A stretch of 64,000 nucleotides of DNA, from NCBI RefSeq assembly GCF_029962835.1, contig NC_080579.1, positions 78,056,459 to 78,120,458 of the forward strand, read 5' to 3'. A model generated the notes under the pieces. The model saw nothing but the letters and a program-made list of their open reading frames with translations, searched no databases and was not told where the DNA came from. Below are positions 23,000-35,385 of the stretch, in pieces (within the stretch, counting starts at the first letter, position 1; every line of letters begins with the position of its first letter). The DNA comes from Magnolia sinica (lineage: Eukaryota > Streptophyta > Magnoliopsida > Magnoliales > Magnoliaceae). A program made the position numbers and the translations under genes.

Positions 23000-24770
23000 A
23001 ATCTATTTGTCGTTATGGACGAGTTAGATGGCACGCATACATCATGATGGGCCCTAAGAAGGTTTCATCTGTGGGGCTTATTATCATCTCAGCGTCGTCC
23101 ACTCCAGCCTTGGACGGTTGGACCTCTCTCATTTTTGGTCTCGGACCTTAAAATGTCCTGAATAGGCGGATAAAACCCATGCATCATGGTGGGCCCACAA
23201 AGCCCTGGACCGAATCTTTCCAGGCAGGGCAGGACGCAATCCAAGGGACACGTGCAGGAGATTCACGCGTAAATGGACGAGGTGGCGACCAACATTTCCG
23301 ACATCTCTGGCGACAAGACTCTGTGGGGCCCACCATGATGCGTGTTTCATCCCTACCGTTTATCCATTCTTACTAAGTTGCAAGTTACTTTTAGGCATGA
23401 GTTAAAAAAACAACGTATATCTAAAATTCAAGTCGACCATACCATAAGAAAAAATAAAAATAAAATAAAATTGAGTGCCTAACATTAAAAACTTCTTAGA
23501 TGTCACAAATTCAAGCTACTAAGTGTATTTTCCTTTGTTTAGGCCTATTAGCCTCTCTCTTTTTACTTTTTTTGCAGCCTCTTTTTTTTTACTTTTTTTT
23601 CCACACACTAACTCCGTAGTGGGATTTCACCACCTATGGGTACTTGAACCGTTGACCAAGTGTTGAAACTCCTGAGAGTTTACCATTGGAGCAAGAGTAA
23701 AGACCCTCTATGTAATCTTATCAATGGGTTAGATGGCAAATAAACGTTATGGCGGGCCATACAAAGGTTTAAACAGTGGATGTAATTAGCCCTATTATCT
23801 ATTGTGATGTGGTCCATTTAAGCTTTGGTTATAGTTTAATTTTAAGCTCATGTACTAAAATGAGCTACTAAAGTGGTGGGATGGTGTGAATAAAACATAT
23901 GCATCATGCCTGCACGGAACATAATATCAATGGTGTTGGGTCACCATCCAATCTATTTCGTGGTCAATTGTCTCATGTTTACAATGTGGCTGAAAATTAA
24001 AGCAGGCCACACCACAGGGGATAGTTGGATAGTTTATTCATATTAGTTGTGTGTGGGGCCACTGCTGTGATTTTATATTTCCATCCAATAATCCTTCATC
24101 ATGAGAATGGGATGTCTCAAAGATCAAGATATTACCATGTCGGGGCACACAATGAGAATTGGGATGTTTCAAAAATCAAGACATGGTATGTCCCACCTGA
24201 ATTTCCCTATGGAAGGGGATGGATCTCATGTAGAGAAAGTCTTTTCCGCCCCCACCTTGGCCGCAAACCTCAAACTAGAGATGTGGGTGGGACCTCGGCC
24301 TTAAGGCATACCTCTACTTGTGCATTGTATATCTATGTTATCCATAAGTTTTTAAGCTTATTTTAAGGCATGGTCTTAAAAATGAAGGAGATATAAGTTT
24401 AAGGTGGACAGATAATTGGAAACCATGATTATTGTCCATTAAAACTCTTTTATGGGCCACAAAAGTTTTGTATCAAACTCATATTTATCTTTTCATTTTA
24501 TCTTATTTGTGTGACCTTATCAATAGGTTGGATGGTCAAAAAACAATAGAATGAACAATATAAAGATTTTAACAAAGAGGGTTAAATGACTATGGTTTCT
24601 TATTGCGTGATTCACGTGAAATTTTTATCTACTTCAATTTTTGGACCAATAGACACCCCATTCATTGGACAAATGGCAAAATGTCAGCTATTGACTTCAC
24701 ATGAACCTTAATCAGATCATTTACACATGTAAAAGCATGCTGGAAAGATAACAGATGGTCCAAAAGGTGG
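23000..24770. other. Noncoding stretch of core-type MITE pieces
   Basis: Half-cores appear at 23030-23050, 23180-23200, 23320-23400 and 24040-24080. 'atgggatgtctcaaagatcaagatattaccatg' near 24107 is repeated as 'attgggatgtttcaaaaatcaagacatggtatg' near 24158. No gene is supported; frames near 24025-24366 lack domains. Confidence 0.4.
23570..23703 (-). mobile_element. tRNA-derived SINE, reverse copy
   Basis: The complement reads 'ccaatggtaaactctcagg', then 'ggttcaagtaccc' (B box near 23640), then 'ataggtggtgaaatcccac', 'gtgtgtgg', and A-rich text. This matches the SINE at 22843 box for box, about 0.6 kb away in opposite orientation. TSD not clear. Confidence 0.7.
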
Positions 24771-25935
24771 CACACATGAAATACGGCTCATAACCCACGA
24801 CCATGTAGCTAGTTTCGATCTCACGGCTACAGGGTAGTCAAGTTTTGTCGTAACCGGCCACCCCGTAGCTAGTTTTGATCAAAACCAGCTATTGGGGTGG
24901 TTTGTTTTGATCAAAACTCACTACCATGTAGCCGATTTCAATCATTTGCCGTGTTAGATTAATCAAAGGCTCATTCCCTATTAGTTTTTGTTTGGTTTTG
25001 ATGAACCTTACTCATTGCCCATTCAGTAGAACCCTTTTTGGAGGATTGACAAAAATGAACCACACTACGTGGTAACACCGGATCACTTGGCTTTGCGTAT
25101 TTAAAGGTTTTTCATCACTCACACAAAAAATGAAGAAGGTAGAAAGGAAAAACAAAGAGAAGAAGAAGAAAGGTGAAGAGGGAGTTCAAATAGTTTAGAC
25201 AATGAGCTAGAGAAAATAGAATTGATAAATTCGAGAGATGGTTTAGGAGGAGGAAAGCCCTGCCGGATCATCTGCAAGCTTCCTTTTCTCCATCCATCTT
25301 CAAGCCTTTCTAAACCACCTCTACCTTTTTTCCTTTATTTAATAGAGAAAGTTAATAGCTAGTATCTAGCTAAGGGTCAATCCTTATTCCTATCGACATA
25401 CTCCCAACAAATTTAAAGTGTTTGCTCACATTGTCATACTATTTTAATTTCATTTTTATTTATGTATGTTATTACCAGTAGGCTTTGTATCAGATAAAAG
25501 TGGCTTAAAGGAGTAACCAAAAGTTTAGTGTCGCCTTTTTCTTATCCCACTTTCTTGTCAGTTTATACGTTTAGTATGGTTGAGTTCATTTCTCAATTTA
25601 TATAGGCCTTACAGGCTATTATAATATTTTTATTTCTTTAGTTTGTTGGAAGTTTCTTGAATCCCCTTTTAAAAACATACACCTTGACAAAGTAGAAATC
25701 GTGCTTTACACGTACGGGTGGAAAAAGTGTCGAACCCCTCCATTTTCCATAACCGAGACCCTTGCCCAGAACCTACGGTATAAATCAATCCATGAGTCAT
25801 TCAAGGTAAAGATTCTTCAAAATCCTTGTTACTTGGATGACTATATGGATCCTAGTCGATCGTCGATTCTTGAACCTCTTTTTTCTAGCTAGTGGCGACT
25901 CCTTAATTGCTCAGATGAGTATAAACACTCCACTT
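24770..25935 (+). repeat. LTR-like segment, copy 1
   Basis: The 3' part (25600-25935: 'aggctattataatat', 'ttggaagtttcttgaatccc', 'gacaaagtagaaatcgtg', 'ctagtggcgactcc') is repeated in the same order at 28085-28390 of copy 2, with heavy divergence. 'tagtggcgactcc' near the end resembles the LTR/leader junction of Tat-type gypsy elements. It is noncoding. The 24800-24960 part holds a local repeat of 'gtagctagttttgatcaaaacc'. Confidence 0.45.
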
Positions 25936-27103
25936 TTGAACAAAAATTAAGTTTGACTATTGAAATCATTTGACCACTAGTCAAAACACGATGGTTGAAA
26001 ACATGTCCAGTAGACAATTGATGGGCCAAATTAGCCCATTTACAACAACCAATTCAAAACCCACCAAAGTGTAGCTAACTTTGGTATTGTGGTCATAGGA
26101 TCGCCGACTTAGATCAAAACCAGCCACCACATGGGTGACTTTGATCAAAATCAGAGATCTTCTAGCCGGTTGCGGGGTTCTATTGTGCTTAACCAATCAC
26201 AGCTCCAATGCCCTTCACGCTTGCTTCATTTGTTCTAAGCCATTCTACATGACAAGTCAACAACCTTTAAACTGAGGCTTGGCAAAATCGACCTACTAGA
26301 ATATCCTTATATATCCATTTCCTAAACACTTATTTAAGAAGGGCTCTATTATTAAAAAGAAAAGAAAAGAATGAGGCTCGAACTCAAAGGGAATCTATGA
26401 CAGAGAGAAAAAAGAAGAGCGACAGAAAGAAAGGAAAAGTTGGAGTAGAGGCTAGAGGCAGAACCCTTTACCTCTAACCGTCGCTCCTTGAAAGTTAGGA
26501 ATTACCTCTAACCATCGCTCCTTGAAAGTTAGGAAGCTCATTCTTCCTCTTCTTTCTTTAACATTTCCTTGCTGAAGCCTTAATTCATATCTTTTCCTTT
26601 CACACTCCGCGCATTCCCTGAAATCACCCATATTTATTTTCCTCTTTACTTTATTTAGTTCTAGTCTTAAAACATTAGTTCAGTAGGTTCTACTCTGATG
26701 TCATGTGGAGTATGCTCTATAATTGCCTATTTGGATGATTAATTGTAGCAAAAAAATGTGATTTAAAGGGATAACCGAAAATATAGTGTTACCTTCCTTT
26801 CATATCTTCATATAGCTTTGTTATTTATCATCTTATGTCAATTTCTTTTCTTGCTTATTTAGGATATAACTTACTTTCTTTATTTTTTTAGCATTTCTAT
26901 TAGTAGGCTCTGTTCTGACATCGCGTAAAGTATGTTTTACAGTTGCATCTCTTGAGGATATTTTATATCATAAAACATGATTTAAAGGAATAATCAAAAG
27001 TTCAATGTTCTATATTTCAACGCTTTCGTAAAAAACTTTACTTCCTTTAATTTTCATTTCACTTTCAACCTATCTAAAGTCAATAGATTATTATAATACA
27101 TGT

Positions 27104-28093
27104 TTTTTTTCTTAAAAGATGGTGAATATATTAAAAAAGGAGAAAAACTACAAAAAGAAGTCTGTTGAGAAGGCAGACAGCGATTACACGCCTAAAAAAA
27201 AAATCACAAGCGTTGAGGCCATCAACATTGGAAGCCCACTCGATCAGAAAACGCTTAGCCTTAAACGAAACCTCCCCTGCAAGATTAGAGGAATTCCTGA
27301 AAACTCTGTTGTTCCTCTCTCCCCAAACTGACCACCAGACTGCCAGAATGGCCATCCTCCAAATCACAGTTTTCGCCTTCCCTAAATGAACCTCATGCCA
27401 CGCCTGAAGGAGCAGATTAACTTCACTCGAGATGCACCAACTTATGTTAAACTGAAGCAAGAAATCAGCACATATGGATTGGATGAACAGGAAATGCAGC
27501 AGCAAATGATTGACAGTCTCTTCTGCTGGCATACAACATAAGTAAATATTGCGAAGAACCATCCCTTTCCTCCTCAAATTATCCACTATTAAATTTCTCT
27601 TCTTGCCAACCAACCAGCCGAAAGTGAGGATTTTTTGGGAAGCATAACATTTCCAAATAAAAGAGCACTGAGCCAGGGGATCAGACTGTTGCCGGTGCAA
27701 CTGATTATATAGAAATTGAACTGAGAATGAAGAAGATTTTTCTAGTCTCCAGAAAATGCAGTCTGCTAATGTGGGAGAAGGAAAGGCCGCATAGATGCAT
27801 TTCAGAAGGTCCACAAATTCTGAGATCTCTCAGTCTTGGATACCCCTTCTGCACGTCACATTCCAAACAATTTTACCACCAACAACCTCATAATGACCTT
27901 TAGAAGAGGCCATAAAATGCATATTCGGGAATCTTATTCTAAGCGGCAAATCCCAGACCCAAATGTCATCCCAAAAGTGGATTTTGGCTCCGTTGTCAAG
28001 AACAAAACCAACATTGAAAATGACCTCCTTTTTCATCTTCATAATTCCTTTTCAGATAGGAGACGCTCTGTAGGACGAGGATACAACAACCTC
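27104..28093 (-). mobile_element. 5'-truncated L1-type LINE
   Basis: ATAATACATGT is a perfect 11-bp TSD at 27093-27103 and 28094-28104. On the minus strand the element ends with a short poly(A) (tttttttt at 27104-27110 on the plus strand). It contains only the end of ORF2. 5' truncation, oligo-A tail and TSD of this size are the signature of target-primed reverse transcription. Confidence 0.9.
27131..28042 (-). pseudogene. LINE ORF2 C-terminal part (zf-RVT region), frameshifted
   Basis: A 227-residue frame (27814 down to 27131) carries the reverse-transcriptase zinc-binding (zf-RVT) pattern: W..L.....F..Q.LY near its start, 'FIWKCYASQKILTFGWL', then LCC..AEETVNHLLLHF with the C..C..E...HLL...C-type spacing, and 'WWSVWGERNNRVF'. 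The preceding ~70 residues (28042-27830) hold 'GAKIHFWDDIWVWDLPL', the GdG..i.FW.D.W.g..pL motif just before zf-RVT. A frame break near 27820 separates them. No endonuclease or RT core remains, so it cannot move on its own. Plant L1-clade by motif. Confidence 0.85.
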
Positions 28094-28550
28094 ATAATAC
28101 ATGTAAATCTTATTATTTTATTAGAAGTTCCTTGAATCTCATTTGAAAGCTTATTGCCTGATAAAGTAGATGGTGTATTATACACGAGTGCAAAAAATGG
28201 TGTCTAACCCCTTCATTTTTCATAACTAAGACCCTTACCTATAATCCATGGCGATACCAAACTAGGAATCATTTAAGTCGAAAATTCTTCAATCTTTTCG
28301 ATCTCTAGACAATTCTATGAATTTTAGCCAACCGTAAATTTTGATATCTTTTTTGACTAGTGGCAATTCCATAAAAAGGTTGAGACGAGCCATTCTATAA
28401 ACATTGTAAAAGGTATTGCACAACTAATGAAACCAAACTGAGTCAATCACACAATCCTTCGGGATTCAGCAGCCAAAGGATATAAGTTGTATGAGGTATT
28501 ACAGGCGCTATTTATGCCACCATTATTTCTCTCATAACCCTTCTCGCGAA

Positions 28551-29345
28551 GCTTTTCATGAAAGCCTTAGTTATGTGATTTGCTAGAATTTCGAATCTCA
28601 TCATAATCGAACTGTTTGTGACAACTTAGCACTCATTTAGATGCATTATTTATAAAATTGTGAAGGATGTATGCTCTGCATCTTACTAGAACTTCAAATC
28701 CTGTCGCATAAGAAATACGATTAATTCTAGTCCCATATCTATTATTCTATCATACACACTCATCGTTCAACAACGTGCAACCATTAGATGATCTAGAAAC
28801 AATTAGATGCCTCGTGAGCATACCTGATTTTTAGGGGGGTCCCTTGAGCATTCACAACGAGCATCTATGTTAACCTTGTAAAATATATTACACATAACTA
28901 AGGAAAACGAGCCAAGTGAATCCTTCGTATTTTTAGGGTTCCACGTCAAGGGAATCGAGTAGGGTACATGCGATGCGAACAACGTTCATGATATCATTAT
29001 TTTCCTCCTCAACATTTTTTTTGCTAACTTTCCACATGGTCTATGATTTGGACTTGCTAGAAATTTGAATCTTGTTTATCAAACAACCCATGATAGCCTA
29101 GCTTTGATGCATTAGATCCTCTACTAGCTTGTAGCTCACTAACTTGCTGGAATCTCGGATCCTGTCTTATCTTAGCTAGTGGTAGTCTACATTATCACAT
29201 ATCACATGCCAAATATTTATTGGATGTATGCTTTTGTGACTTGTCAGATTCTCGAATCTTGTCATGTTAGAACTTTATGTATGTCTAACCCTATATCTAT
29301 TATTTGACGATACATGCCACAATCAACACGTGCAACCATAACTGA
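28551..29345 (+). repeat. Diverged direct duplication (~450-500-bp offset)
   Basis: 'gatttgctagaatttcgaatctcatcat' near 28579, 'ggatgtatgctctgcat' near 28665, 'ctagtcccatatctattatt' near 28720 and 'caacaacgtgcaacc' near 28768 recur in order as 'gacttgctagaaatttgaatcttg' near 29060, 'ggatgtatgcttttgtgac' near 29222, 'ctaaccctatatctattatt' near 29287 and 'atcaacacgtgcaacc' near 29320. Noncoding; family unknown. Confidence 0.5.
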
Positions 29346-29531
29346 CCTGCCGGGACACATGAACACCCTTAAAAATGTCGCATCATCGTCCAACATTTGT
29401 TAATAAGACCATGCTGAAAAATAAGCTTTTAAAAAAAAACAGGTGAACGATATGGATATACAATACATACATAGAGGTGGGCACTATGGTAAGTGTCCTG
29501 CCCACATCACTGGTTATGGGGTCACACTCTA

Positions 29532-31326
29532 GGGGGTGTTTGGACGGTAGGATTGGGTGGGTGTACGTGGGAGTGGGTTTCGAAATCCCACTATCCCAAG
29601 CACTAATTGTTTGGCGACGGGCTCAAGGCGGTATTGAGAGGTTTTATTGGATATTGTGTTGCGGATTGAAGAAGAGTGTCGTGAGTTGCACGGGATTGCA
29701 AACGAGTGGAGGGGATGGAAGCAAATCCCACCAAATCTCGCCTCGAATTTCGTGCGTCAACCTTACCATCGCCGTCTTCTCAGATCATCTATTGAGACGT
29801 CTTGCTCTGGTGGCCAACGTGATTCCTACTTAGAAACGCTTGTAGGGGGTAACAGCTATAGTGGCTAGGGGATTCGAGGACCATAAAAATGGAGGTGGGG
29901 AGAAAAAGGACTTTCACTCAAATCGTCTTTTCTCTTAGGTATCCATTTTCCTTATTCTCTATGTTTTTATTTTCATTATCTTTTTTTTGTCTGTTGACCC
30001 TCTTCTTCAAACCTATACTACTAACAGGTAGGAAGTGGACAATCGGTGTTTGTTGTGTGGCCAGCTACCTGAACTAAATCAAGGGAATCCTCAAAACTCG
30101 TTATGTTGCATGTATATGATCTTGCGTTCTGAAAATGGCTGTGAAAGAGGGGAAAATGTTGATTTGATTGGAATTTTTCGTTCTTAAAATGGTTGTATGT
30201 TGGCACAAATACTAATTTCATTGGAATTATTTAAAATTCTGTTTGCAATATACATTGGTATTTTATATAGAGATATGTAATATACATAAGAGCAGATTTG
30301 ATACAGTGATTCTCATATCCATACATCCCAAAAATGAATACTCCTACCATCCCTCAAAGAGAAGCCAACCCCTAACTTAGAATCACTTATAAACTGTAAT
30401 TAGATGTACTTAGATGTACTTCGTTATCCAAGCATGTTTCACTTGGATCAAATTGGACGCTCTCACAAAACGTATTTAGACGCACTTAGATGTTTTATTT
30501 AGACGCATTTGGATGTACTGTTATCCATTAAGCTCAACTTGCAAAGCTTTGTATTGCATCCAACCTCATCTAGATAATATTAGGATAATCAGAATAGTTG
30601 ATCTAGTGAGCAACTTTATCATGGGTTGTTGCCTAAAAATCGCAAATAATCAAGATCCAATATTAACCATCATTTAGTAGCATGCAATCACCCATCACAA
30701 TATTTTATTTTATGTACTCCATTTTTTATTTTTTTTGCTAAAAATTAACAAGAACTTGAATTGAAAGGGAGAAAAGTGTCATAGTAGTACTAAGTACAAA
30801 TGAATAAACAAAGCAAAAAAAACAGATACATCGAGTTATACCCAATCCGAGATAAGTGACTAATGGTCATTAGAGATCTTGATCTCTTAAATGATTTAAT
30901 TTCATTATACCCAGCGGTAATTATGTATTAGAGATCCTAATCTCTTAAAGACAAGGAGTTCATATTAACAGAGAATATGTATTAGAGATCAAGATTTCTA
31001 ATACATAAATTTTTGTTAACTAAAATTTGATCAGCTCATTTTTATGTGTGATACAGGGTTTTATAATTTTCCAATTATTTATGTCCCTATCCCATCATTA
31101 TTAGCCTGCCATAATATCATATTATTTATCAAGTATTATATATTTTCTTTAAGATTTAAAAAATCTTTATGTCTATATCTATAATAAAATAACATGATAA
31201 GCCATGATTCTTTAAATTATATAAGAACAATTCCTTTGTTTTCGGTTTTTTTTTTTTCCAAAAGGCACTAGATTCATTTTTTATATCTTATTTTCTTAGT
31301 TAATTTTAAATTTATATACAAGTAAG
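29532..31326 (+). repeat. Segment S, copy 1, left part
   Basis: Starts GGGGGTGTTTGGACGG. It is collinear with 43710-45507 at roughly 90-95% by eye, including 'gggattgcaaacgagtggaggggatgg', 'gatcttgcgttctgaaaatggctgtg' and the AT-rich end 'aaattcatatacaagtaag'-like. The retroelement at 31327 interrupts it at GTAAG. Small frames inside (for example 29477-29868) are not conserved as coding. Function unknown; its GGGTGTTTGGA start resembles PIF or hAT MITE termini. Confidence 0.8.
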
Positions 31327-31805
31327 TGTTCACTCCCCAAGTATAGGGTTGTGATGTAGTAATAAACTCGGTAAGACCGAGGTCGAATCCACAGGGACTG
31401 ATACCTGTACGTTATCTGAAACCAAGTAGAACTAGAACTAGACTAAGATGTGATCTAAACCAAATAGAATTTAAGAAATAATTGTGAAAGAATTATCTAA
31501 GACTTTAAGTAATTCAGAGGAAGGAAACTAGGGATTCAGAGGATCCACTTGTAGAGATCAGGGAGATCGTATGCCAGGATCACAAATTATGGAAATTTAC
31601 TGTACTGCCATTGATATATGTTTCAAGAGATGAAAGGTGTATGAATTAGAATGGATTCCATCACCAAACCATGCCCAGGAGACAAAGCAAACAACAGAAT
31701 TAATCTAATTATCAATTAATCAACATGCCATGAAGGTCAGGAAGGTACTGTCATCCTACCATGCCCATGGGACAATGATGAACAACAGGGCTTCCTGACT
31801 TCATC
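31327..31805 (-). repeat. Reversed copy of the LTR 3' end
   Basis: Exactly 479 bases, the reverse complement of 34061-34539 with no length change and almost no visible differences. Begins TGTTCACTCCCCAAG, the mirror of the LTR end CTTGGGGAGTGAACA. The junction with the next part falls in an oligo-A run (31806-31817), where the LTR and the internal 3' region are both A-rich. Confidence 0.9.
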
Positions 31806-32188
31806 AAAAAAAAAAAACTGAAGGAATGAAAAAATGATCTTTGAGGCAAGCTTTGGTTATTATGAATTCTCTTGTTGATTACCAACGATATCCTGAAATA
31901 AAGAATTGAATATTAATGTTGAAAGTTGGGAGTACACTTTACATCTGTGGAACTCAATGTTTAGGATTATTTCTAATTAAGGGACTAATACTTTGAATGA
32001 AGTTTACCGTGTGTTTGAGTCTAGGAGAGAGTAAGGCCCAACATTCATGAATTGCTGAATTCTGAATATCTAGATTGTTTTCCAAAATCACTTGAGTTCC
32101 TTGTTCCATACCTTTAATAGTTGCTTGGTCTTTTTAAACTTAAATTGGATATTTATCATGGGGTTATACAAGCAATCTCCCTCCCACG
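31806..32188 (+). repeat. Copy of the element's 3' internal region
   Basis: 31819-32066 matches 41568-41815 in direct orientation ('ctgaaggaatgaaaaaat', 'gttgaaagttgggagtac'). 32067-32188 is present only here and leads directly into the forward LTR, whose first 13 bases (TGTTGAGGGTCAA) are missing. It ends in 'ctccctcccacg'. Confidence 0.85.
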
Positions 32189-34539
32189 ATATTGCATATC
32201 GGACCACATTTATTACCTGGATTTATGAGCATGACTCTGTTTAACGGCTTGGTTTAACTGTGTATGTGATGCAAGGTGTAATTACGAACTGAGACTAAGA
32301 AAGAATGTTTAAAGCTGGGATTTAACGCTCTGATGACACCAAGGCAAGGGACGGACCCCAGGGGACCAAGATCATCGAATTTACACACCAGATATCCGTG
32401 AAAATCAAGTAACTGAAGTTCAAGTGGTCCAAATTTGGTTCATAACGAAAGATCACAGGGTTTCCACTATCCGTTCAGGTCAAAACTCTATACAGGGCCT
32501 GAGGACTCTAAATGAACCGTACATGTCGAAATTCAGCCGTCGGATCATCGCGGGAGCAGCCCAACGGACAGATCAGCTACCAAAATAATGATATGGGGCC
32601 CACCTGACATCTTGATATGTTTCACTTTTGGTCTCATCCCTTCAATGGAAGTACTAAAGATGATGGACGGATTGGATGTTACATTACATCACGATGGACC
32701 CCACAGGGCCAGTGCGTGTACACCATGTACACGGCACTGGCTGTGCACCGAACCACGCTACGCGGGTCAGCAGCGCTGACCCGCATCTCCCTTTCAAATA
32801 CGGCGGTGACCGTTTCACGCGGCGAGACGGACGGCTTTGCGGACGCTAGTGGGCCCCACACATCATTCCAATGAATGATCCAGGCCGTCCATCTTGTAGA
32901 GGGCCATGATTTCCTCAAACCCATGCTAAACTTTTGGACCCATGCAAGCACACGTGCACGATACAGAGACCATAAGTGGACTGCCCTGCAACGTTCAAAT
33001 TGATGTTTGGGTGATTTCTTCTCTGATTCCGCGTCAACGGACGGCAAAGACCACTCCTTCCCGACCGAAATTTCGAGAGGAATCTGGTGGATGGCTTGGA
33101 TTTCTCATTTGAAGCTTATTGTGGACCCCACCATTGTTACAGCGTAAAGAATACGAAAGCCCTGTTTACGCAGTCCGGAAAAATCCGGATTTTCCGAGCT
33201 ATTGTGCATCCATAGAGAGGGTCGGATGGCCAATCCGAACCGACCAAACACAACAAAGCTGGGTCTTCAACCTCACCATGCAGTCAGATTCCAAGGGGAG
33301 GAGGTTCGCCATTCCAGAAATCACTCCAAAAAAAAATCACGCTGTTTTTCTGTTTCGCTGCTAAAGAGGAGCGCGCGACTCCTTGTTCTCTTCTAACTCT
33401 CGCACCGACTCCAGCATGCGCCCACGGCCAGCTCTGTTGTCTATAAAAGAAGAAGAGAGAAACGAAGGAAAGGGGGATTCGGAGAGTGCGGCTGCTGCAC
33501 GGGCTTTACTGCTGAGGTGGCGGTTGCTGCTGCACGTAGCTGGGGAGGCCGAGACGTGTGAGATGGGAGAGTTTTTGTAGAAGGAAGGCAGCGTGTACGG
33601 GGAGAAGTTTGGGAACGTGGAATTTGGCAAGAGACGTGGCTGGAATCTGGAAGCTGGAGGCAGCCGTGGAGCAGAGGGAGAAGACGTGAGGGAATGAGAG
33701 AGAGGTGCTCGGTTTGAGGAAAAACGGAAGCAGCGGCTGTGCTTTCTGCGGGACGGACGGCTGAAGAGAGAGGTTTTCTTTTCTTTTATTTTATTTCCTT
33801 CCTTTAATGATTTTTTTTCTTCTTATTCTTTTTAGTTGGAATTTAACCCATATCATGCTCGGCTAAACCTCTTAGCTAGGGCTAAGGGGTGAAGCTTGTA
33901 GCGATGATGGGAGAGATGTTGCTGGTGCCCTTTGATTAAGATTGAAGAGATTATTTTTGACTAAATTTTAAGGGAATATCTTTAGTTTTTAATGGCATGT
34001 TGTGACTGAAATTACAATGGGCTTGCAATGGCTTTGAATATTCCTTTCTTTTTTTTTCTTGATGAAGTCAGGAAGCCCTGTTGTTCATCATTGTCCCATG
34101 GGCATGGTAGGATGACAGTACCTTCCTGACCTTCATGGCATGTTGATTAATTGATAATTAGATTAATTCTGTTGTTTGCTTTGTCTCCTGGGCATGGTTT
34201 GGTGATGGAATCCATTCTAATTCATACACCTTTCATCTCTTGAAACATATATCAATGGCAGTACAGTAAATTTCCATAATTTGTGATCCTGGCATACGAT
34301 CTCCCTGATCTCTACAAGTGGATCCTCTGAATCCCTAGTTTCCTTCCTCTGAATTACTTAAAGTCTTAGATAATTCTTTCACAATTATTTCTTAAATTCT
34401 ATTTGGTTTAGATCACATCTTAGTCTAGTTCTAGTTCTACTTGGTTTCAGATAACGTACAGGTATCAGTCCCTGTGGATTCGACCTCGGTCTTACCGAGT
34501 TTATTACTACATCACAACCCTATACTTGGGGAGTGAACA
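32189..34539 (+). mobile_element. Forward LTR of the Athila-like element
   Basis: About 2.35 kb, ending GGGGAGTGAACA immediately before the primer site. Its start lacks the 13 bases TGTTGAGGGTCAA that survive in reversed form at 42349-42361. U3 holds a half-core MITE sequence (32593-32705) and a TATA box at 33442. The frames at 33361-33630 and 32617-33047 lie in U3/R and are not genes. Confidence 0.85.
33442..33450 (+). promoter_or_regulatory. TATA box of the Athila-like LTR
   Basis: TATAAAAGA followed by purine-rich 'agaagagagaaacgaagg'. Its position in the LTR middle fits a U3/R boundary shortly downstream. Confidence 0.6.
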
Positions 34540-34545
34540 AGTTTT

Positions 34546-34563
34546 TGGCGCCGTTGCCGGGGA
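34546..34563 (+). promoter_or_regulatory. Primer-binding site, tRNA-Asp
   Basis: TGGCGCCGTTGCCGGGGA, six bases after the LTR end, is complementary to the 3' end of plant tRNA-Asp(GUC) including CCA. This primer is usual for the Athila/Tat group of gypsy elements. Confidence 0.85.
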
Positions 34564-35385
34564 CTGATAGTTACGATTTTCTGAAATTAATTAGTTTTAG
34601 AATTAGGATAAGATTAGGATTTTATTAACTTTAGTTTTAGATTTTTATTTCTATTTGATTTTTAGAACTAACTTGTTTCCTGTTTTGTAGGATCCTGACA
34701 TAAAATCTCTAAATTGGTAATCCTTTTCTAATTCCTCTACTTTTTCTATTTATAAAATTAGGGTTTAGATTTTAGAAACTTTCTAATTCTAGTATCCTCT
34801 GTTCTGTAGGAAATAGTTTATTTTTAGAAATTTAGGTTATTTAGAAATTGACTTTCTATTTTGGTTCTATTAACTTTCTAATTCTAACACTTTTTGAATC
34901 TAATTCTGTTTCTTAATTTATTTTTAGGATTTTTGTTTAGAAACTAACCTTCCTATTTTTTAGGCCTTTAAGATAGAAATCTCTATTTTGGTACACTCCT
35001 TCCCTACTCTCTATTTTTCAATTTTTCTTGTAGTAATTTACTTTTTAGTTTAGGCTTTCCTAGTTTCTTTTAGAAATTAATTTACTGTTATTTTTCTTTT
35101 AAAGTATCGTTTCTCTCCTTTATAGAATCTAACTTATTTTTGTTTTATTTTGCAGGTCCTTAACTTAGGAGCTTCAATTTGGTAATTCCTTTCCAATTCT
35201 CCCTCTCTTTCGTTTTTAGTTTTTTTTCCTTCTTTAGGATTAGGCTTTGAATTGAGGGCCATGAGTGTTTCATGCCCAAGTGGGCCCGTGACGACACTCG
35301 ACGTCTCTCGAAGGAGGAGTGGTTGAGGGGTTGACTATCCATCGCAGGATTAGACACCGCCGAAATCCCCGAGTTAACCGAGGTT
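34564..35385 (+). other. 5' leader of the retroelement
   Basis: T-rich noncoding leader with many 'tttctaattc' and 'tagaaattta' words, followed near 35260 by 'gggccatgagtgtttcatgcccaagtgggcccgtgacg' just upstream of gag. No gene. Confidence 0.6.

Larger units (their letters stand above)
26100..28410 (+). repeat. LTR-like segment, copy 2, interrupted by a LINE
   Basis: Parallel to copy 1: a leader of purine-rich text (26340-26450), repeated 'gtaggctctgttctgacatcgcg..gtatg' phrases (26690 and 26900), then the shared 3' part at 27090 and 28105-28410. The LINE at 27104-28093 splits 'attataata|..|attagaagttccttgaatctc'; copy 1 shows the uninterrupted order. Confidence 0.45.

Noticed and set aside
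33361-33630. 89-codon minus-strand frame and 65-codon plus-strand frame near the TATA box
   Set aside because: Within the R/U5 region of the Athila-like LTR; opposite-strand overlap and no domain.
34546-34563. tRNA-like sequence as a tRNA gene fragment
   Set aside because: It is the 18-base primer-binding site right after an LTR end; no cloverleaf surrounds it.
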